Positions 16,721-26,181 are shown, counted from the stretch's first letter. The stretch is DNA of 64,000 nucleotides from Actinoplanes cyaneus (GCF_016862095.1 NZ_BOMH01000030.1:34920-98919); one strand, 5' to 3'. The notes: generated by a model from the letters alone, not told the origin. A program made the numbers and translations.

Positions 16721-19522
16721 CTACGCCGGTTCGAAGCCGGTCAGGTGCAGCGAGAACGCCCGCAGCGACCCGACATCCGTCCCGGCCAGGTCGGCCACGT
16801 GGAACGTCCACGCGCCGTCCGCCGGCGAGACCCGCAGTGCGGCGAGCGGGTCGTCCGGCCGCCACGCCCCGGTGAACGGCGCGTCGCCGGTCTCCGCGGA
16901 CGCGAACGGCGTCGCGGCGGCGTCGTCGAACACCACCTGGCACAGGTTGTCCCCGCTGCCGCCGGCCCGCGCGAACAGTGTCGCCTTCCGGCCGTCCGGT
17001 GCGGTCAGCGTTCCGACCAGGTCCTTGACGTACGTGTGGTCGATGCCCGAGCCCGCGCTGGTGGTGCAGGCCGTGCCGTCGATCGAGAAGGTCAGCGCGG
17101 AGGCGTAGCCGACCCCGCTGACGTTGACGGTGGCCGAGGCACCGGTCGGGTCGTTGTCCGGGATGGCGACGGCCGGGCCGGTGTAGGCGAAGTCCCGCAC
17201 GGTCGTCGACGGCTGCCCGGTCGCGACCACGACGCTGCCGGTGGTCGGGGAGAGGTAGCCGGCGAACGTGATCTTCACGGACAGGGTGACCGGCTTGCCG
17301 ACCGGATAGTCGGCGGCGAGCTTGAGCGTGAAGTTCTTCGACTTCGACGCGCCCGCGGCGATGTTCCCGTACGACACGGCGCGCGGCGTGACGACCGCCC
17401 GGCTGTCGTCGGTGCCGACCACGACGCTGACGCCGGTGGCCGTGCCGTCGCCGACGTTGACCGCCGGGAGGGCCACCGTCGCGTTCTCGCCCGGTTCCAG
17501 GTAGGCGTCCCCGTCACCGGTCACCGGCGTGACCGTCGGTGTCCCGGCCCGCACCAGGGGCTGGGGGGTCGCGCCGGTGTCGCGCAGCAGCAGGTCGGCG
17601 CGGACCACGCCGTAGCCGGTGCGGTTGTCGTAACCGGCGGGGGTGAGGTCGAGCGCGGTCCCGGTGAGCGCCGACCGGATCTCGGTGTTGGTCAGCCCGG
17701 GGTTGCCGGAGAGCGCCAGCGCGGCGATCGCGGCGGCGTGCGGCGCGGCCGCCGAGGTGCCGAAGAACGGCGCGAAGTCCGGCACGGAGGTCAGCACGCC
17801 GTCGGCAGCGGTGATCTCCGGCTTGTTCCGCACGGTGCCGCCGGTCGCGCTGAAGTCGCCGGGCGTGACGGGGGTGCCGTCGGCCTTGAAGAAGATCCGC
17901 CGCGGCCCGTCCGAGGTGAATCGTTCCGGCTTGGACTGTTTGGTGAAGACGTTCGGGTAGGGCCCGGCCGGGTTCGGCGGGTCGCCGTCCTCCAGGTCGA
18001 ACGGGAGCGGCTCGGCGGCCGGCGCCGCGGCGACCGAGAACGCGTTCGCCGCCGCGCTGTGCCCGCGGGTGATCCCGGGCGTCGAGAACGCCTTGAGCGT
18101 GCCGTCCGGCGAGTCCGCGAACCGTCCGCGGAAGACGCTGAGCTGCAGGTACCGGTCAGCGCCGGAGTACTTCACGACGGCCAGCTTCTGGTTGCTCCCG
18201 GCGCCGGTCTGCAGGATCTCGAACGGGTCGTCGTTGCCGTCCTGGGTGTCCTGCGAGAAGTCCGAGACGTTGCCGGCCGCGTCGATCAGGTAGAGGTCGT
18301 AGTCGTTCGCGGAGGCGGCCAGCGGGTCCGCCCACCACAGTGTCGTCACGCGCCGGGCGCTGTTCGGCGAGAGCGGGTCGAAGACCTGCACGCCCGGGCC
18401 CGGGTCGAAGTCGTGGGCCTGCCCGGCGAACTTGCCGATCCCGCGGCCCGAGTCGGCGAAGTCGCCCTCCCAGTTGCCGGAGGTCCCGTCGAGCTTGTTG
18501 CCCTCGTTGCCGGCCGAGCTGAAGTAGAACGCGCCGTCCGCGGTCACCGCGTTGACCGCCTGCGCCGGCAGGCCGTCCTGGAACGGGCTCTCGTGGTAGT
18601 ACACGACGTCGTCCACGATGATGTCGCAGCCGGCCGTGAAGCGCAGCGCCCGGATGTTGTCCGCGAAGCTCGCCTCGCTGGTGAACGCGGTCGCGAAGCC
18701 CAGCCGGGCGTTCGGCACGACGTCGTGGATGATCTCCAGCATCGCGGTGCCCTCGTCGCCGTCACCCTCCTGGCCGGGGAGCACGTCGACGTCGGCCGGC
18801 AGGTCGCCGCTCGCCTGCGAGGCCGCGAGGGAGCTCACGCCGTCGGAGAGCGCGCAGACCTTCACCCCGGTGCCGGTCACCTTGTAGCGCGTACGGGCGG
18901 TGTCCGCCGCGTGCGTCCGATCCCCCTCGGAGACCACCGAGCCCTGGCTCGGCGCCACCGCCGCGGCCTTCGACACGGCGGCCCGCACGTTCTGCTCGAC
19001 CCGGGCCGCCCGGGCCTCCTTCGACTCGGCGGCGGGCTTGCTCCGCGGGTCGGTCTCGTGGGCGCTGATCAGCCCGTGCGCGATGCCGACAGCGGTCACG
19101 TCGGACCAGCCGGCGATCGTCGTCAGCGCGGTGAGCGGCGCCTCGACCAGCACGGTCCCGGTCGCCGCGGACGGATACCGGATCCCGGCCCCGGCCTTGC
19201 GCAGCCGGTCGAGCAGGTCGTCGCCGACCTTGTTCGCGTGCACCTCGACCCGGGTGGTCCCGGCCTTGGTGACCGCGACCCCGGTGGACACCTTCGGCAG
19301 CGCGCTCGCCGCCACCTTCCCGGAGCGCTGCCGCAGCTCGACCGCGAGCCGGCTGTCCAGTTTGCGTTCCGCGCCGGACAGCGACTTCTTCAGCTGCTGC
19401 AACGCGCCGATCTGCCCGTATGCCCGGCTCTCCACGTCCTGCGGTCCCCGCGCCCCGGCACCGGGCGCCCACGCACCCACGACCAGCACCGTGGCGGCGA
19501 CTCCGGTCACCGCGCGGCGCAC
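16721..19522 (-). CDS. Secreted S8-like serine peptidase with P/Homo B domain and Glu replacing catalytic His
   Basis: With GTG 19522 as start (preceded by AGGGGA), the 933-residue product opens with a clean signal peptide, MRRAVTGVAATVLVVGAWAPGAGA. A pro-region follows. The subtilase-like core has CALSDGVSS (Asp), the oxyanion Asn in SSAGNEGN and the nucleophile in FGTSAAAPH. Where subtilases have HGT the sequence reads DEGTAML, so Glu stands in the His position, recalling the Glu-Asp-Ser chemistry of sedolisins. The C-terminal about 150 residues resemble a proprotein-convertase P domain (YVKDLVGTLTAPDG). An alternative start at 19597 would spoil the signal peptide. It is followed by a terminator and is probably monocistronic. 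Confidence 0.85.
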   Translation of the reverse strand: MRRAVTGVAATVLVVGAWAPGAGARGPQDVESRAYGQIGALQQLKKSLSGAERKLDSRLAVELRQRSGKVAASALPKVSTGVAVTKAGTTRVEVHANKVGDDLLDRLRKAGAGIRYPSAATGTVLVEAPLTALTTIAGWSDVTAVGIAHGLISAHETDPRSKPAAESKEARAARVEQNVRAAVSKAAAVAPSQGSVVSEGDRTHAADTARTRYKVTGTGVKVCALSDGVSSLAASQASGDLPADVDVLPGQEGDGDEGTAMLEIIHDVVPNARLGFATAFTSEASFADNIRALRFTAGCDIIVDDVVYYHESPFQDGLPAQAVNAVTADGAFYFSSAGNEGNKLDGTSGNWEGDFADSGRGIGKFAGQAHDFDPGPGVQVFDPLSPNSARRVTTLWWADPLAASANDYDLYLIDAAGNVSDFSQDTQDGNDDPFEILQTGAGSNQKLAVVKYSGADRYLQLSVFRGRFADSPDGTLKAFSTPGITRGHSAAANAFSVAAAPAAEPLPFDLEDGDPPNPAGPYPNVFTKQSKPERFTSDGPRRIFFKADGTPVTPGDFSATGGTVRNKPEITAADGVLTSVPDFAPFFGTSAAAPHAAAIAALALSGNPGLTNTEIRSALTGTALDLTPAGYDNRTGYGVVRADLLLRDTGATPQPLVRAGTPTVTPVTGDGDAYLEPGENATVALPAVNVGDGTATGVSVVVGTDDSRAVVTPRAVSYGNIAAGASKSKNFTLKLAADYPVGKPVTLSVKITFAGYLSPTTGSVVVATGQPSTTVRDFAYTGPAVAIPDNDPTGASATVNVSGVGYASALTFSIDGTACTTSAGSGIDHTYVKDLVGTLTAPDGRKATLFARAGGSGDNLCQVVFDDAAATPFASAETGDAPFTGAWRPDDPLAALRVSPADGAWTFHVADLAGTDVGSLRAFSLHLTGFEPA

Positions 19523-19801
19523 ACTGCGTCCCCTGACTTCCAAGACAGCCCCCCACTGATAAACATCAATTCGATGTACGTGGATGCTAGTTGCCACGAG
19601 AGATCAACAGAACGCAAAGCGCCGATCACTCTCGGTCCATCTGCGTGCGCCGGTTATCACCCGGGGCAGCGGGCGGCCATCCCGCGCGCGGGGTAGGAGC
19701 ACGCCGCCGTGCGCAGTTGCGGCCCCTAACGGGTGGCGTGCGCGGCAGTCGTCCGAGATCCGTCAGTGACCGCCCCGGCCAGGGCGTTACGGTCCCGGCC
19801 C

Positions 19802-20386
19802 GTGAATGACAGTCTCGTGCAGACATCGCAGGGCGGCGGCCTGGTCTTCGGCGACGTGGTCGCCCGGGTCGCCGACTCGCTCAGCCCGCTCGGCGCCGCG
19901 GCGCGCATCTTCGCCGAGGCCGGCGCACTGGTCGTCGACTACCGGGAGATGCAGCTGGACCAGCGCCACAAGGGTCGCAAGCTGGACCTCGAGGAGCGGC
20001 GGGCCGACAACGCCAAGGAGATCCGGCTGGCCGAGCTCGCCGAGCGCCGCCGCACGTCCTCGTCCGCACTCCGGGAGATGCGCACCCGGCTGGGCGACGC
20101 CGAGCTGAGCGCGAAGAGTCTCCGCCGCGCTCTGGACAACATGCAGCGGGACATGGCCCGGGCCCGCGGCCGGGAGAAGTCGTACTACATGCAGATGATC
20201 CAGACGCTGACCGTGCAACTGGTGCACCATCACGGCGCGCAGAGCAACTCGATGGTCGACGCGATCGACTCGGTGCTCAACGGCGCGGGCGCGGTCGCCA
20301 ACCGGCCGGCCGGCTTCGACGTGCCCGCCTGGGACCCCGGTGAGCCACCCGCGCCCCGGTCCCGGCGCCCCCGCCGGAGCCGCTGA
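19802..20386 (+). CDS. Hypothetical coiled-coil protein
   Basis: A 194-residue protein starting at GTG 19802 that I cannot assign to a family. Residues about 50-140 are highly charged and heptad-like (LDLEERRADNAKEIRLAELAERRR), predicting a long coiled coil. The N-terminus has a short hydrophobic helix (FGDVVARVADSLSPLGAAARIF), and the tail is Pro/Arg-rich. It ends one base before the next ORF, which encodes a membrane protein, so the pair probably works together, for example as a membrane-associated complex. No catalytic motif is seen. Confidence 0.7.
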   Translation: MNDSLVQTSQGGGLVFGDVVARVADSLSPLGAAARIFAEAGALVVDYREMQLDQRHKGRKLDLEERRADNAKEIRLAELAERRRTSSSALREMRTRLGDAELSAKSLRRALDNMQRDMARARGREKSYYMQMIQTLTVQLVHHHGAQSNSMVDAIDSVLNGAGAVANRPAGFDVPAWDPGEPPAPRSRRPRRSR

Positions 20387-20387
20387 C

Positions 20388-21467
20388 ATGGCCCGCCGCT
20401 CGGACGCCGACGCCGGTGCCTCCCTGATCGGCATGGGCCTCGTCGCGTCCTGCTTGTTCTCGCTCGTCGCGACAGTGATCGCGGTTCCGATCGGGATCCT
20501 GTGCGCGCCCGCCTTCGCCATCTACCTGCTGGTCAAGGACCTTTCCGCCGGTACGCCGCAGCACCTCGGCTGGTGGGGCCTGGCCCTGCTGTCACCGCTG
20601 GTCGCCGCGGCCCTGATCTGGCTGAGCAGTCCGAAACAGGGCTGGCTGCGCGGCCGGCCGAGCGAGTGCCCGGAGGACGTCTACCGCACGCCGGAGGCGC
20701 TGGCCGCGGTGCGTCTCCGGCGCCGCAGAGCACTGCTGGAGGCGTACGCGGGAAGGTCCGGTCTGCTTCTGGCCTCGATGACCGTGGTGATGCTGGGGAC
20801 GCTGCTCTACGCCGACCTGTCCGGCACCATGCACGTGGGCGTGACCGAGCAGGTCTCGGGCATCGCGGTCCTCGTCCTGTTCGCGCCGCCGACGCTCGTG
20901 ATGGCGACGCTGCTGATCGGGTTCCGCGTGCACGACCGGCAGCCGTACCAGGAGCCGGTGACCGCCGACGTGGTGCGGGCCGCGGCCGTGCACGCGGAGG
21001 AGATGGCGAGCCGGTTGCGGGCCGACACCGCCCGGATGGAGTCGATCGCCGAGCAGGTCGACGCGGTGCTCTCCGGCGCGCGGGTGCACGTCGGTTTCGT
21101 CGCCCTGTGCGACCTGCACTTCGAGTCGTTCAACTGCGCGGACCGGATGCACGAGCAGTACCGCTCGGCGCAGTCCTCGGCCCGGCTGCTCTCCGACATC
21201 CTGGCCCGCTGCCAGGCGCAGTGCGCGCGGCCGCAGGGCCGCCGGGAACAGCACGACCCGGCGCTCGACAGCGCCGGGTCGATTCTGGCCCGGTCTGTCG
21301 GGCCGCTGAACGACCTGACCACGTACGGCCTGGATCGGGTCCGCACCCTGAACTCCCGGACCGCCGGCCTCAAGCACTCGATCCGGGACAACTGCGGGGA
21401 CCGGGGCTATCGCTGGTACGAGGCGCTCGAGGAACGCAAGGCCGAGGCACGCGGCGCCGCCGTGTGA
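20388..21467 (+). CDS. Hypothetical multi-pass membrane protein
   Basis: The 359-residue product starts at ATG 20388, one base after the stop of the coiled-coil gene; a GTG at 20340 would extend it inside that gene. Hydrophobic stretches near residues 12-50, 60-80, 125-145 and 155-180 suggest four or five membrane spans. The C-terminal about 170 residues are soluble and charged, with several Cys and Met residues. I do not recognise the family. Its spacing indicates an operon with the preceding gene, and a hairpin terminator follows directly. Confidence 0.7.
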   Translation: MARRSDADAGASLIGMGLVASCLFSLVATVIAVPIGILCAPAFAIYLLVKDLSAGTPQHLGWWGLALLSPLVAAALIWLSSPKQGWLRGRPSECPEDVYRTPEALAAVRLRRRRALLEAYAGRSGLLLASMTVVMLGTLLYADLSGTMHVGVTEQVSGIAVLVLFAPPTLVMATLLIGFRVHDRQPYQEPVTADVVRAAAVHAEEMASRLRADTARMESIAEQVDAVLSGARVHVGFVALCDLHFESFNCADRMHEQYRSAQSSARLLSDILARCQAQCARPQGRREQHDPALDSAGSILARSVGPLNDLTTYGLDRVRTLNSRTAGLKHSIRDNCGDRGYRWYEALEERKAEARGAAV

Positions 21468-21472
21468 CAGCG

Positions 21473-21503
21473 GGAGCCCGCCCCTGGGACAGGGACGGGC
21501 TCC
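21473..21503. terminator. Bidirectional hairpin between convergent genes
   Basis: GGAGCCCG at 21473-21480 pairs with CGGGCTCC at 21496-21503, and inner CCCT/AGGG pairs extend the stem. It sits between the stop at 21467 and the convergent lipoprotein stop at 21524, so it can end both transcripts. Confidence 0.7.
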
Positions 21504-21523
21504 ACGGTGCGCGGTGACGGACG

Positions 21524-22804
21524 TCAGCAGGCGTGCGCGACGACCTTCGGGTCCCCGTCGGCGCTGGCCGGCAGCGTCACGCAGGCGACGCTCGTGCCCG
21601 AGGTGACCTGCGCGACCCCGGACCGGACGACCTTCGCGCTCACGCCCGGCAGGGTCATCTTGGCGACGGCCTCCTTGAGGTGCGACGCCGGCTTGCCGCC
21701 CTTGGTCATGGCGAGCAGCATGGCCTGCGAGCCGATGAGGTCGGCCCACTCCTCGGCGCCACCGGCGGCCGCGCCCGTGCCTGGGCCCGAGGCGCCCAGC
21801 GACTCGGCCAGCTTGCTGAGGTCCACCTTCTTGGCGCCGGTCGGGGCGGCGATGTCCACCCCGGAGGTGACCTCGACCCGCAGGGACGCCCGGCCGGTGC
21901 CACCCTCGGCGAACTGGAGCAGGTTGATCTCGAACGCCTTGAACTGACCGTTGTCGATCCACAGGTCCAGCACGATCGGCTTGTCCGCCGGCGGCTTGTC
22001 CAGCTCGGAGCCGAGCGTCTTGCCGACCATGCCGGACGTGGACTCGCCACCGATCTTCGACAGCGACTCGACCAGGCGCTTGCCCTGCTCGTACGCCTTC
22101 GTCGTCGACGTGGTGGCGGTCAGGTGCGTCTTGTCCTTCTCGTCGCGGACCACGTCGGCGCCCTCGATCAGGCTCTGCGCGCTCGCCTTGAGCTCGGCGG
22201 CGACCTTCTCGTTCTGCGCCGCGTCGGCGCTCGGGGTGACACCGGCGCCGGCGGCCCCGCTCATCTTCTGCAGGTCGGTCATGGCGACCGAGACCCAGCC
22301 GCCGTCGACCAGGGTGTCCAGGCCGTCGATCGACGAGCCCAGCTCCTTGCGCATCCCGTCGACGTCCGCCTTCGAGGCGCCGAACTTCGCGGCGAGCTCG
22401 GCCACCGGCGCCTTGACGTAGGCCACCTGGTCGATGACCCGCAGGTCCACCCCGGTGACCCCGTCGATCACCGCGCTGATCGAGCCGCGGTCGTCGGTGA
22501 CGCCGTCGCCGCCCTTGTCCCAGCCGATGGTGAACGACGAGTTGTAGAGCTTGCGCAGCATGTCCGCGTCCTCGTCGGTGAACGCGTCCGCGCCGGTGCC
22601 GGCGTCCTTCTTGGCCAGCGCGATCAGATCGTCGACGCTGCCGCCGGCCTTGAGGGTGAACCCGGCCTTGCCGGTCGCGCCCAGGGCCTCGGCCGCCTTC
22701 TTGATCTCCAGCTTCGGCTCGAGCTGCTCGATCTGCTTGGCACAGCCGACCGCGAGCGTGAGAGTGACACCACCGGCGAGGGCGCCGGCCAGGAAGCGCT
22801 TCAT
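21524..22804 (-). CDS. Secreted lipoprotein of unknown function
   Basis: A 426-residue protein starting at ATG 22804, with GGAGA about nine bases upstream. The N-terminus MKRFLAGALAGGVTLTLAVG is followed by Cys, a typical lipobox, so it should be lipid-anchored outside the membrane. The mature part has repeated alternating motifs such as LDLWIDNGQFKAFEINLLQF and many Lys/Ala/Gly helices. This resembles LppX/LprAFG-like or DUF-type lipoproteins with a beta half-barrel, but the resemblance is weak. It appears monocistronic. The longer open frame to 23005 lacks support because the signal peptide begins at 22804. Confidence 0.8.
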   Translation of the reverse strand: MKRFLAGALAGGVTLTLAVGCAKQIEQLEPKLEIKKAAEALGATGKAGFTLKAGGSVDDLIALAKKDAGTGADAFTDEDADMLRKLYNSSFTIGWDKGGDGVTDDRGSISAVIDGVTGVDLRVIDQVAYVKAPVAELAAKFGASKADVDGMRKELGSSIDGLDTLVDGGWVSVAMTDLQKMSGAAGAGVTPSADAAQNEKVAAELKASAQSLIEGADVVRDEKDKTHLTATTSTTKAYEQGKRLVESLSKIGGESTSGMVGKTLGSELDKPPADKPIVLDLWIDNGQFKAFEINLLQFAEGGTGRASLRVEVTSGVDIAAPTGAKKVDLSKLAESLGASGPGTGAAAGGAEEWADLIGSQAMLLAMTKGGKPASHLKEAVAKMTLPGVSAKVVRSGVAQVTSGTSVACVTLPASADGDPKVVAHAC

Positions 22805-23071
22805 GCGCGAGAATCTCCGTTTCGAGGGGTACGCGGCACTCCCCCGGTGCCGCGGACTGGGAGTGTACGACCCCGGGTCACCATCCCCCACATCAATATC
22901 CCGCAGGTGACCGCCGCAAAGGCAGAGACAGGCGTCGCCGTACGGCGGAGCAGGGCCGTTGCCCACGCGACCGCGCGCCACCGGCCGGCCGGCGCGGGGA
23001 CCCACGGTCCGGATCGCCTTCTCGGGCGAGCCCGCGCCTTCCGGGGCGATGCCGGATCGCGCCGCACGCCG

Positions 23072-24796
23072 TCATCCGGTGGTCGTGCCGGAGCGGCGGT
23101 TCTCGTACGCCGCGGCGAGGATGAGGTAGCTGCTCGCGGTCCAGGTGTAGGCACGGTCGCGAAGGCCGGCGCCGGTCTCGGCGTCGAAGTTCTCGGCGAA
23201 GCCGGACTTCTCGCACAGGGCCCGGAAGCGTTCGCTGATCTCGTCGGCGAGAACCTCGTGGCCGCCCCGGCGCAGCCCGTCCTCGATCAGGACGGTCGAC
23301 GGCGCCCAGATCGGGCCGCGCCAGTAGCCGTCCGGGTCGTAGTGCGGGGAGTCGATCGGCTCGGTCGCCGGCCCGTTGTCGGTGAGGTGCCCGCGCAGGG
23401 CCGCGACCAGCTGTTCCCGGACGTGCCCGGGCAGTTCCGCGCCGAGGGCGATGGGCATCAGGTCGAGCAGGCTGGTGCTGGTGACGGTCTGCCCGTCGGC
23501 CGGGCGGCGGGCGAGGAACCGGCTGCCGTTCCACAGCTGCTCGAGCATCGCGGTGCTGACGGCGTGGGCGGTCGTCGCCCAGTGCTCGGCGTCGCCGGTC
23601 TCGCCGAGTTCGGTGGCGAGGCCGGTCAGCTCGGTCAACTGGAAGACCAGGAACGCGGCGAGGTCGGCGGTCTGCAACAGGCGGCCGTTGTCGAACGTGG
23701 TGGCGTTGTCCCAGCCGCTGTCGTTGCCGTGCTGGTAGTAGGGCAACTCGTGGCCCGGCACCCGGCGCCGGTCGAGCCAGAAACGCGTCCAGCGGCTCAT
23801 CCGCTCGTACGCCGCCAGCAGTTGATCGTGATGAAGCGGTTGCGGCAGCAGTCGCCGCAGGTGGCTGAAGGCCCAGCCGTGGATGGGCGGTTTGACGAAG
23901 TTGTAGAGGATCTCGGAGTGGGCGATCGAGTCGGGCAGCGCGCCGGCCGGGTCCTGGTGGTCGAAGGGCAACATGAACTGGTGCCAGGCCAGTTCGGGGT
24001 CGCCGGCGGCGAGGGCGATGGCGTTGAAGCAGTGGTCCCAGCTCCACACCTTGTCCATCCAGTGCTTGGACATCAGCACGGCGGGGCGGGCGAGGAAGCC
24101 GCCGGGTGCCACGGTGGCCGACCACATGACGTAGGCGGCGAGCTCGGCGGCCGGGGTGGCGGGGCTGCGCCACGGCGCGACGGCGTCGGCGAACGACGCG
24201 AACGCGGCCCGGGCGCCGGCCGCGACCTGGTCGAAGGGGATGCCGCCGCGGTAGGGGGCGCGGGCGGTCGCGTACTCCTCGACGGCGATCTCCCATCCGC
24301 CTTCCCCGGGCAGCTCCACGTGGCGCTCGCCGGCGCCGAGCAGTTCGACGCCGCGGGTGGTGACCGGCTCGCCGGCGAGGACGGTGATCCGGTAGCGGCG
24401 GCCGGTCTCGTAGGAGGTGAAGACGTGGGTGTCGTCGGCCGGGTCGCGGTAGAGGTAGGCGCCGGCGAACGGGGTGAGCGTGCGGGCCGCCGCGGCGATC
24501 CGCAGGCCGAGGCCGGTGCCGCGCAGCCGGATGGTGTCGGGGTTCTGGTAGACCAGGTCGATCGTGCCGCCCTCGTGCCGCCAGGACAGCACGGCCGGGG
24601 TCGCGACGACGGCCGGTTCGACGCGGGCGCCCCGGTGGCGGGCCTCGAAGCGCAGGACCGGGTGCATGCCGGTCTGATGGGAGACCAGGTGCAGATCCTC
24701 CGCGCAGGTCTTCTCGGCGATCACCGGGGAGATGTCGAACCAGGAGCCGCGGTAGCTGAACGGGATCTCCTGGATGGCGAAGGGCACGACGGTCAT
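23072..24796 (-). CDS. GH63-like (alpha/alpha)6-barrel glycoside hydrolase
   Basis: A 574-residue protein without a signal peptide. The C-terminal two thirds carries signatures of inverting alpha/alpha-barrel glucosidases (GH63/trehalase-like): WSWDHCFNA, GNDSGWDNAT and GYWRGPIWAPS. The Asp in GWDNA is a good candidate general acid. The N-terminal about 200 residues look like a beta-rich domain. It probably hydrolyses an imported alpha-glucoside or mannosylglycerate-like sugar in the cytosol; the substrate cannot be read from sequence. It is divergent from a LacI-family gene, and a near-perfect operator lies 22 bases before its start, so repression by that regulator is likely. Confidence 0.85.
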   Translation of the reverse strand: MTVVPFAIQEIPFSYRGSWFDISPVIAEKTCAEDLHLVSHQTGMHPVLRFEARHRGARVEPAVVATPAVLSWRHEGGTIDLVYQNPDTIRLRGTGLGLRIAAAARTLTPFAGAYLYRDPADDTHVFTSYETGRRYRITVLAGEPVTTRGVELLGAGERHVELPGEGGWEIAVEEYATARAPYRGGIPFDQVAAGARAAFASFADAVAPWRSPATPAAELAAYVMWSATVAPGGFLARPAVLMSKHWMDKVWSWDHCFNAIALAAGDPELAWHQFMLPFDHQDPAGALPDSIAHSEILYNFVKPPIHGWAFSHLRRLLPQPLHHDQLLAAYERMSRWTRFWLDRRRVPGHELPYYQHGNDSGWDNATTFDNGRLLQTADLAAFLVFQLTELTGLATELGETGDAEHWATTAHAVSTAMLEQLWNGSRFLARRPADGQTVTSTSLLDLMPIALGAELPGHVREQLVAALRGHLTDNGPATEPIDSPHYDPDGYWRGPIWAPSTVLIEDGLRRGGHEVLADEISERFRALCEKSGFAENFDAETGAGLRDRAYTWTASSYLILAAAYENRRSGTTTG

Positions 24797-24817
24797 GGGT
24801 GGTGCTCCTGCTTTCTG

Positions 24818-24829
24818 CGAATCGATTCG
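24818..24829. promoter_or_regulatory. LacI-type operator (glycosidase side)
   Basis: The perfect palindrome CGAATCGATTCG lies 22 bases upstream of the GH63-like start. LacI-family operators are typically palindromes with a central CG, as here. Together with a near-copy at 24963-24974 it frames the divergent intergenic region. Confidence 0.8.
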
Positions 24830-24925
24830 ACGACTCGGTTCGCCAGACGATAGGGGCGCCTGCCGATGCGGTCAAGATTACATTTCGCTACTTGAGGAGC
24901 AGTTCGAAACCTTCACGTCACAGGA

Positions 24926-24955
24926 TTGACATCGGCGAACGTCACTGCCTACGGT
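24926..24955 (+). promoter_or_regulatory. Promoter of the LacI-family gene
   Basis: TTGACA (24926-24931) and TACGGT (24950-24955) are spaced by 18 bases, a good vegetative sigma-factor promoter reading towards the LacI-family gene. The second operator (24963-24974) would lie at the transcription start, which fits autorepression. Confidence 0.65.
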
Positions 24956-24962
24956 GCTGTAG

Positions 24963-24974
24963 CGAATCGGTTCG
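24963..24974. promoter_or_regulatory. LacI-type operator (regulator side)
   Basis: CGAATCGGTTCG differs by one base from the operator at 24818-24829. It lies just downstream of the TTGACA/TACGGT promoter, so binding there would block transcription of the regulator itself. The two sites are about 145 bases apart and could be bridged by a tetramer or act separately. Confidence 0.75.
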
Positions 24975-25065
24975 ATGATCCCTTCGACCCGGCCGCATGG
25001 TCATCCGCCGCTTGCGCCAAGCTGCCCGCAGGATGTGCGCCGTCGCGACCGTGGAGAGTGTGCTG

Positions 25066-26076
25066 ATGAACATCGGTGAGATCGCACGCCGGGCCGGGGT
25101 GTCCCGCAGCACCGTGTCGTACGCGCTCAGCGGCAAGCGACCGGTCACCGGCGAGACCAGGCGACGCATCCAAGCCGTCATCGACGAGATCGGCTACCGC
25201 CCCAACGCCGCGGCCCGCGCCCTCAAGGAAGGCCGCACCCGCACCCTCGGGCTGGTCATCCCCCCGGCGAACCAGCGCCTGACCGACATGCAACTGGGCT
25301 TCGTCGCCAGCGTCGTCGAAGCGGCCGCCCGCGCCGACCTCGACGTCCTGCTGTCACCGTCCGGCGGCGACCACGACCGCTCCTTCGAACGCGTCGTCAC
25401 CGGACGCCGGGTCGACGGCGTGATCCTGATGGAGATCCGCCTCGAGGACGAACGTGTCGTCCGCCTGCGGGAGAGCGGGCTGCCGTTCGTCACGATCGGG
25501 CACACCGCCAACCCGTACGGAACCTGCTGGGTGGACGTCGACTACCCCACCCTGATCGCCCGCTGCGTGCACCACCTGGCCGACCTGGGCCACCGCAGCC
25601 TCGCCCTGGTCAACCGATCGGCCGAGCTCCTCGCCATCGGCTACGGACCGGCGCACCGTGCCCTCGCGGGCTTCACCGAGGCGGTCGCCCAGCGCGGCCT
25701 CACCGGCGTCGAGCTCACCTGCGCCGACGACGCCGCGGCCGGCGAGAGCTGCTTCGAGCAACTCCGCGATCAGCATCCGGACGTCACCGCCGTCGTCACC
25801 ATCAACGAGGCCGCCCTGCCGGGCCTCCAGCGCGGCCTCGAACGCGCCGGCCTGGTCGTGCCCCGCGACATGTCCCTCGCCGGTGTCGCCGCCCGGCACT
25901 GGGCCGAGGACTTCCGGCCGCAGCTCACCGCCGCGGACATCCCCACCGTGGAGATGGGCGCGAGCGCCGTCGACCTGCTTCTCGAGCGCATCGCCGCCCC
26001 GGAGGCGCCCGCACGCCACCTGCTGCTCGCCCCGCCCGTCTCGCTGCGGGCCAGCACCGGTCCCGCGCCCCGCTGA
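25066..26076 (+). CDS. LacI-family transcriptional regulator
   Basis: A 336-residue regulator. The DNA-binding domain is unmistakable: NIGEIARRAGVSRSTVSYALSGKRPVTGETRRRI at residues 2-35, followed by the hinge helix region IGYRPNAAARALKEGRTRTLGLVIP. ATG 25066 was chosen because the helix-turn-helix begins there; a start at 24997 would add 23 unrelated residues. The remainder is a periplasmic-binding-protein-like effector domain that probably senses the sugar handled by the flanking glycosidases. Two matching palindromes in the divergent promoter region make autoregulation and control of the GH63-like gene likely. The GH-A/ricin gene follows 105 bases downstream. Confidence 0.93.
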   Translation: MNIGEIARRAGVSRSTVSYALSGKRPVTGETRRRIQAVIDEIGYRPNAAARALKEGRTRTLGLVIPPANQRLTDMQLGFVASVVEAAARADLDVLLSPSGGDHDRSFERVVTGRRVDGVILMEIRLEDERVVRLRESGLPFVTIGHTANPYGTCWVDVDYPTLIARCVHHLADLGHRSLALVNRSAELLAIGYGPAHRALAGFTEAVAQRGLTGVELTCADDAAAGESCFEQLRDQHPDVTAVVTINEAALPGLQRGLERAGLVVPRDMSLAGVAARHWAEDFRPQLTAADIPTVEMGASAVDLLLERIAAPEAPARHLLLAPPVSLRASTGPAPR

Positions 26077-26181
26077 CCCGCGCGGCACCGCCGCCGGGGT
26101 CAGCACACCCCGAATCTCCCGGGAGGAGCCGCCGGCTCGTCCCGCGATACCCCCTGCTTCCCCGGAGAACAGGAGACCACC

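Noticed and set aside
21533..24853. An 1106-codon plus-strand frame spanning the lipoprotein and glycosidase genes
   Set aside because: It crosses two real minus-strand genes and the gap between them, and has no domain motifs.
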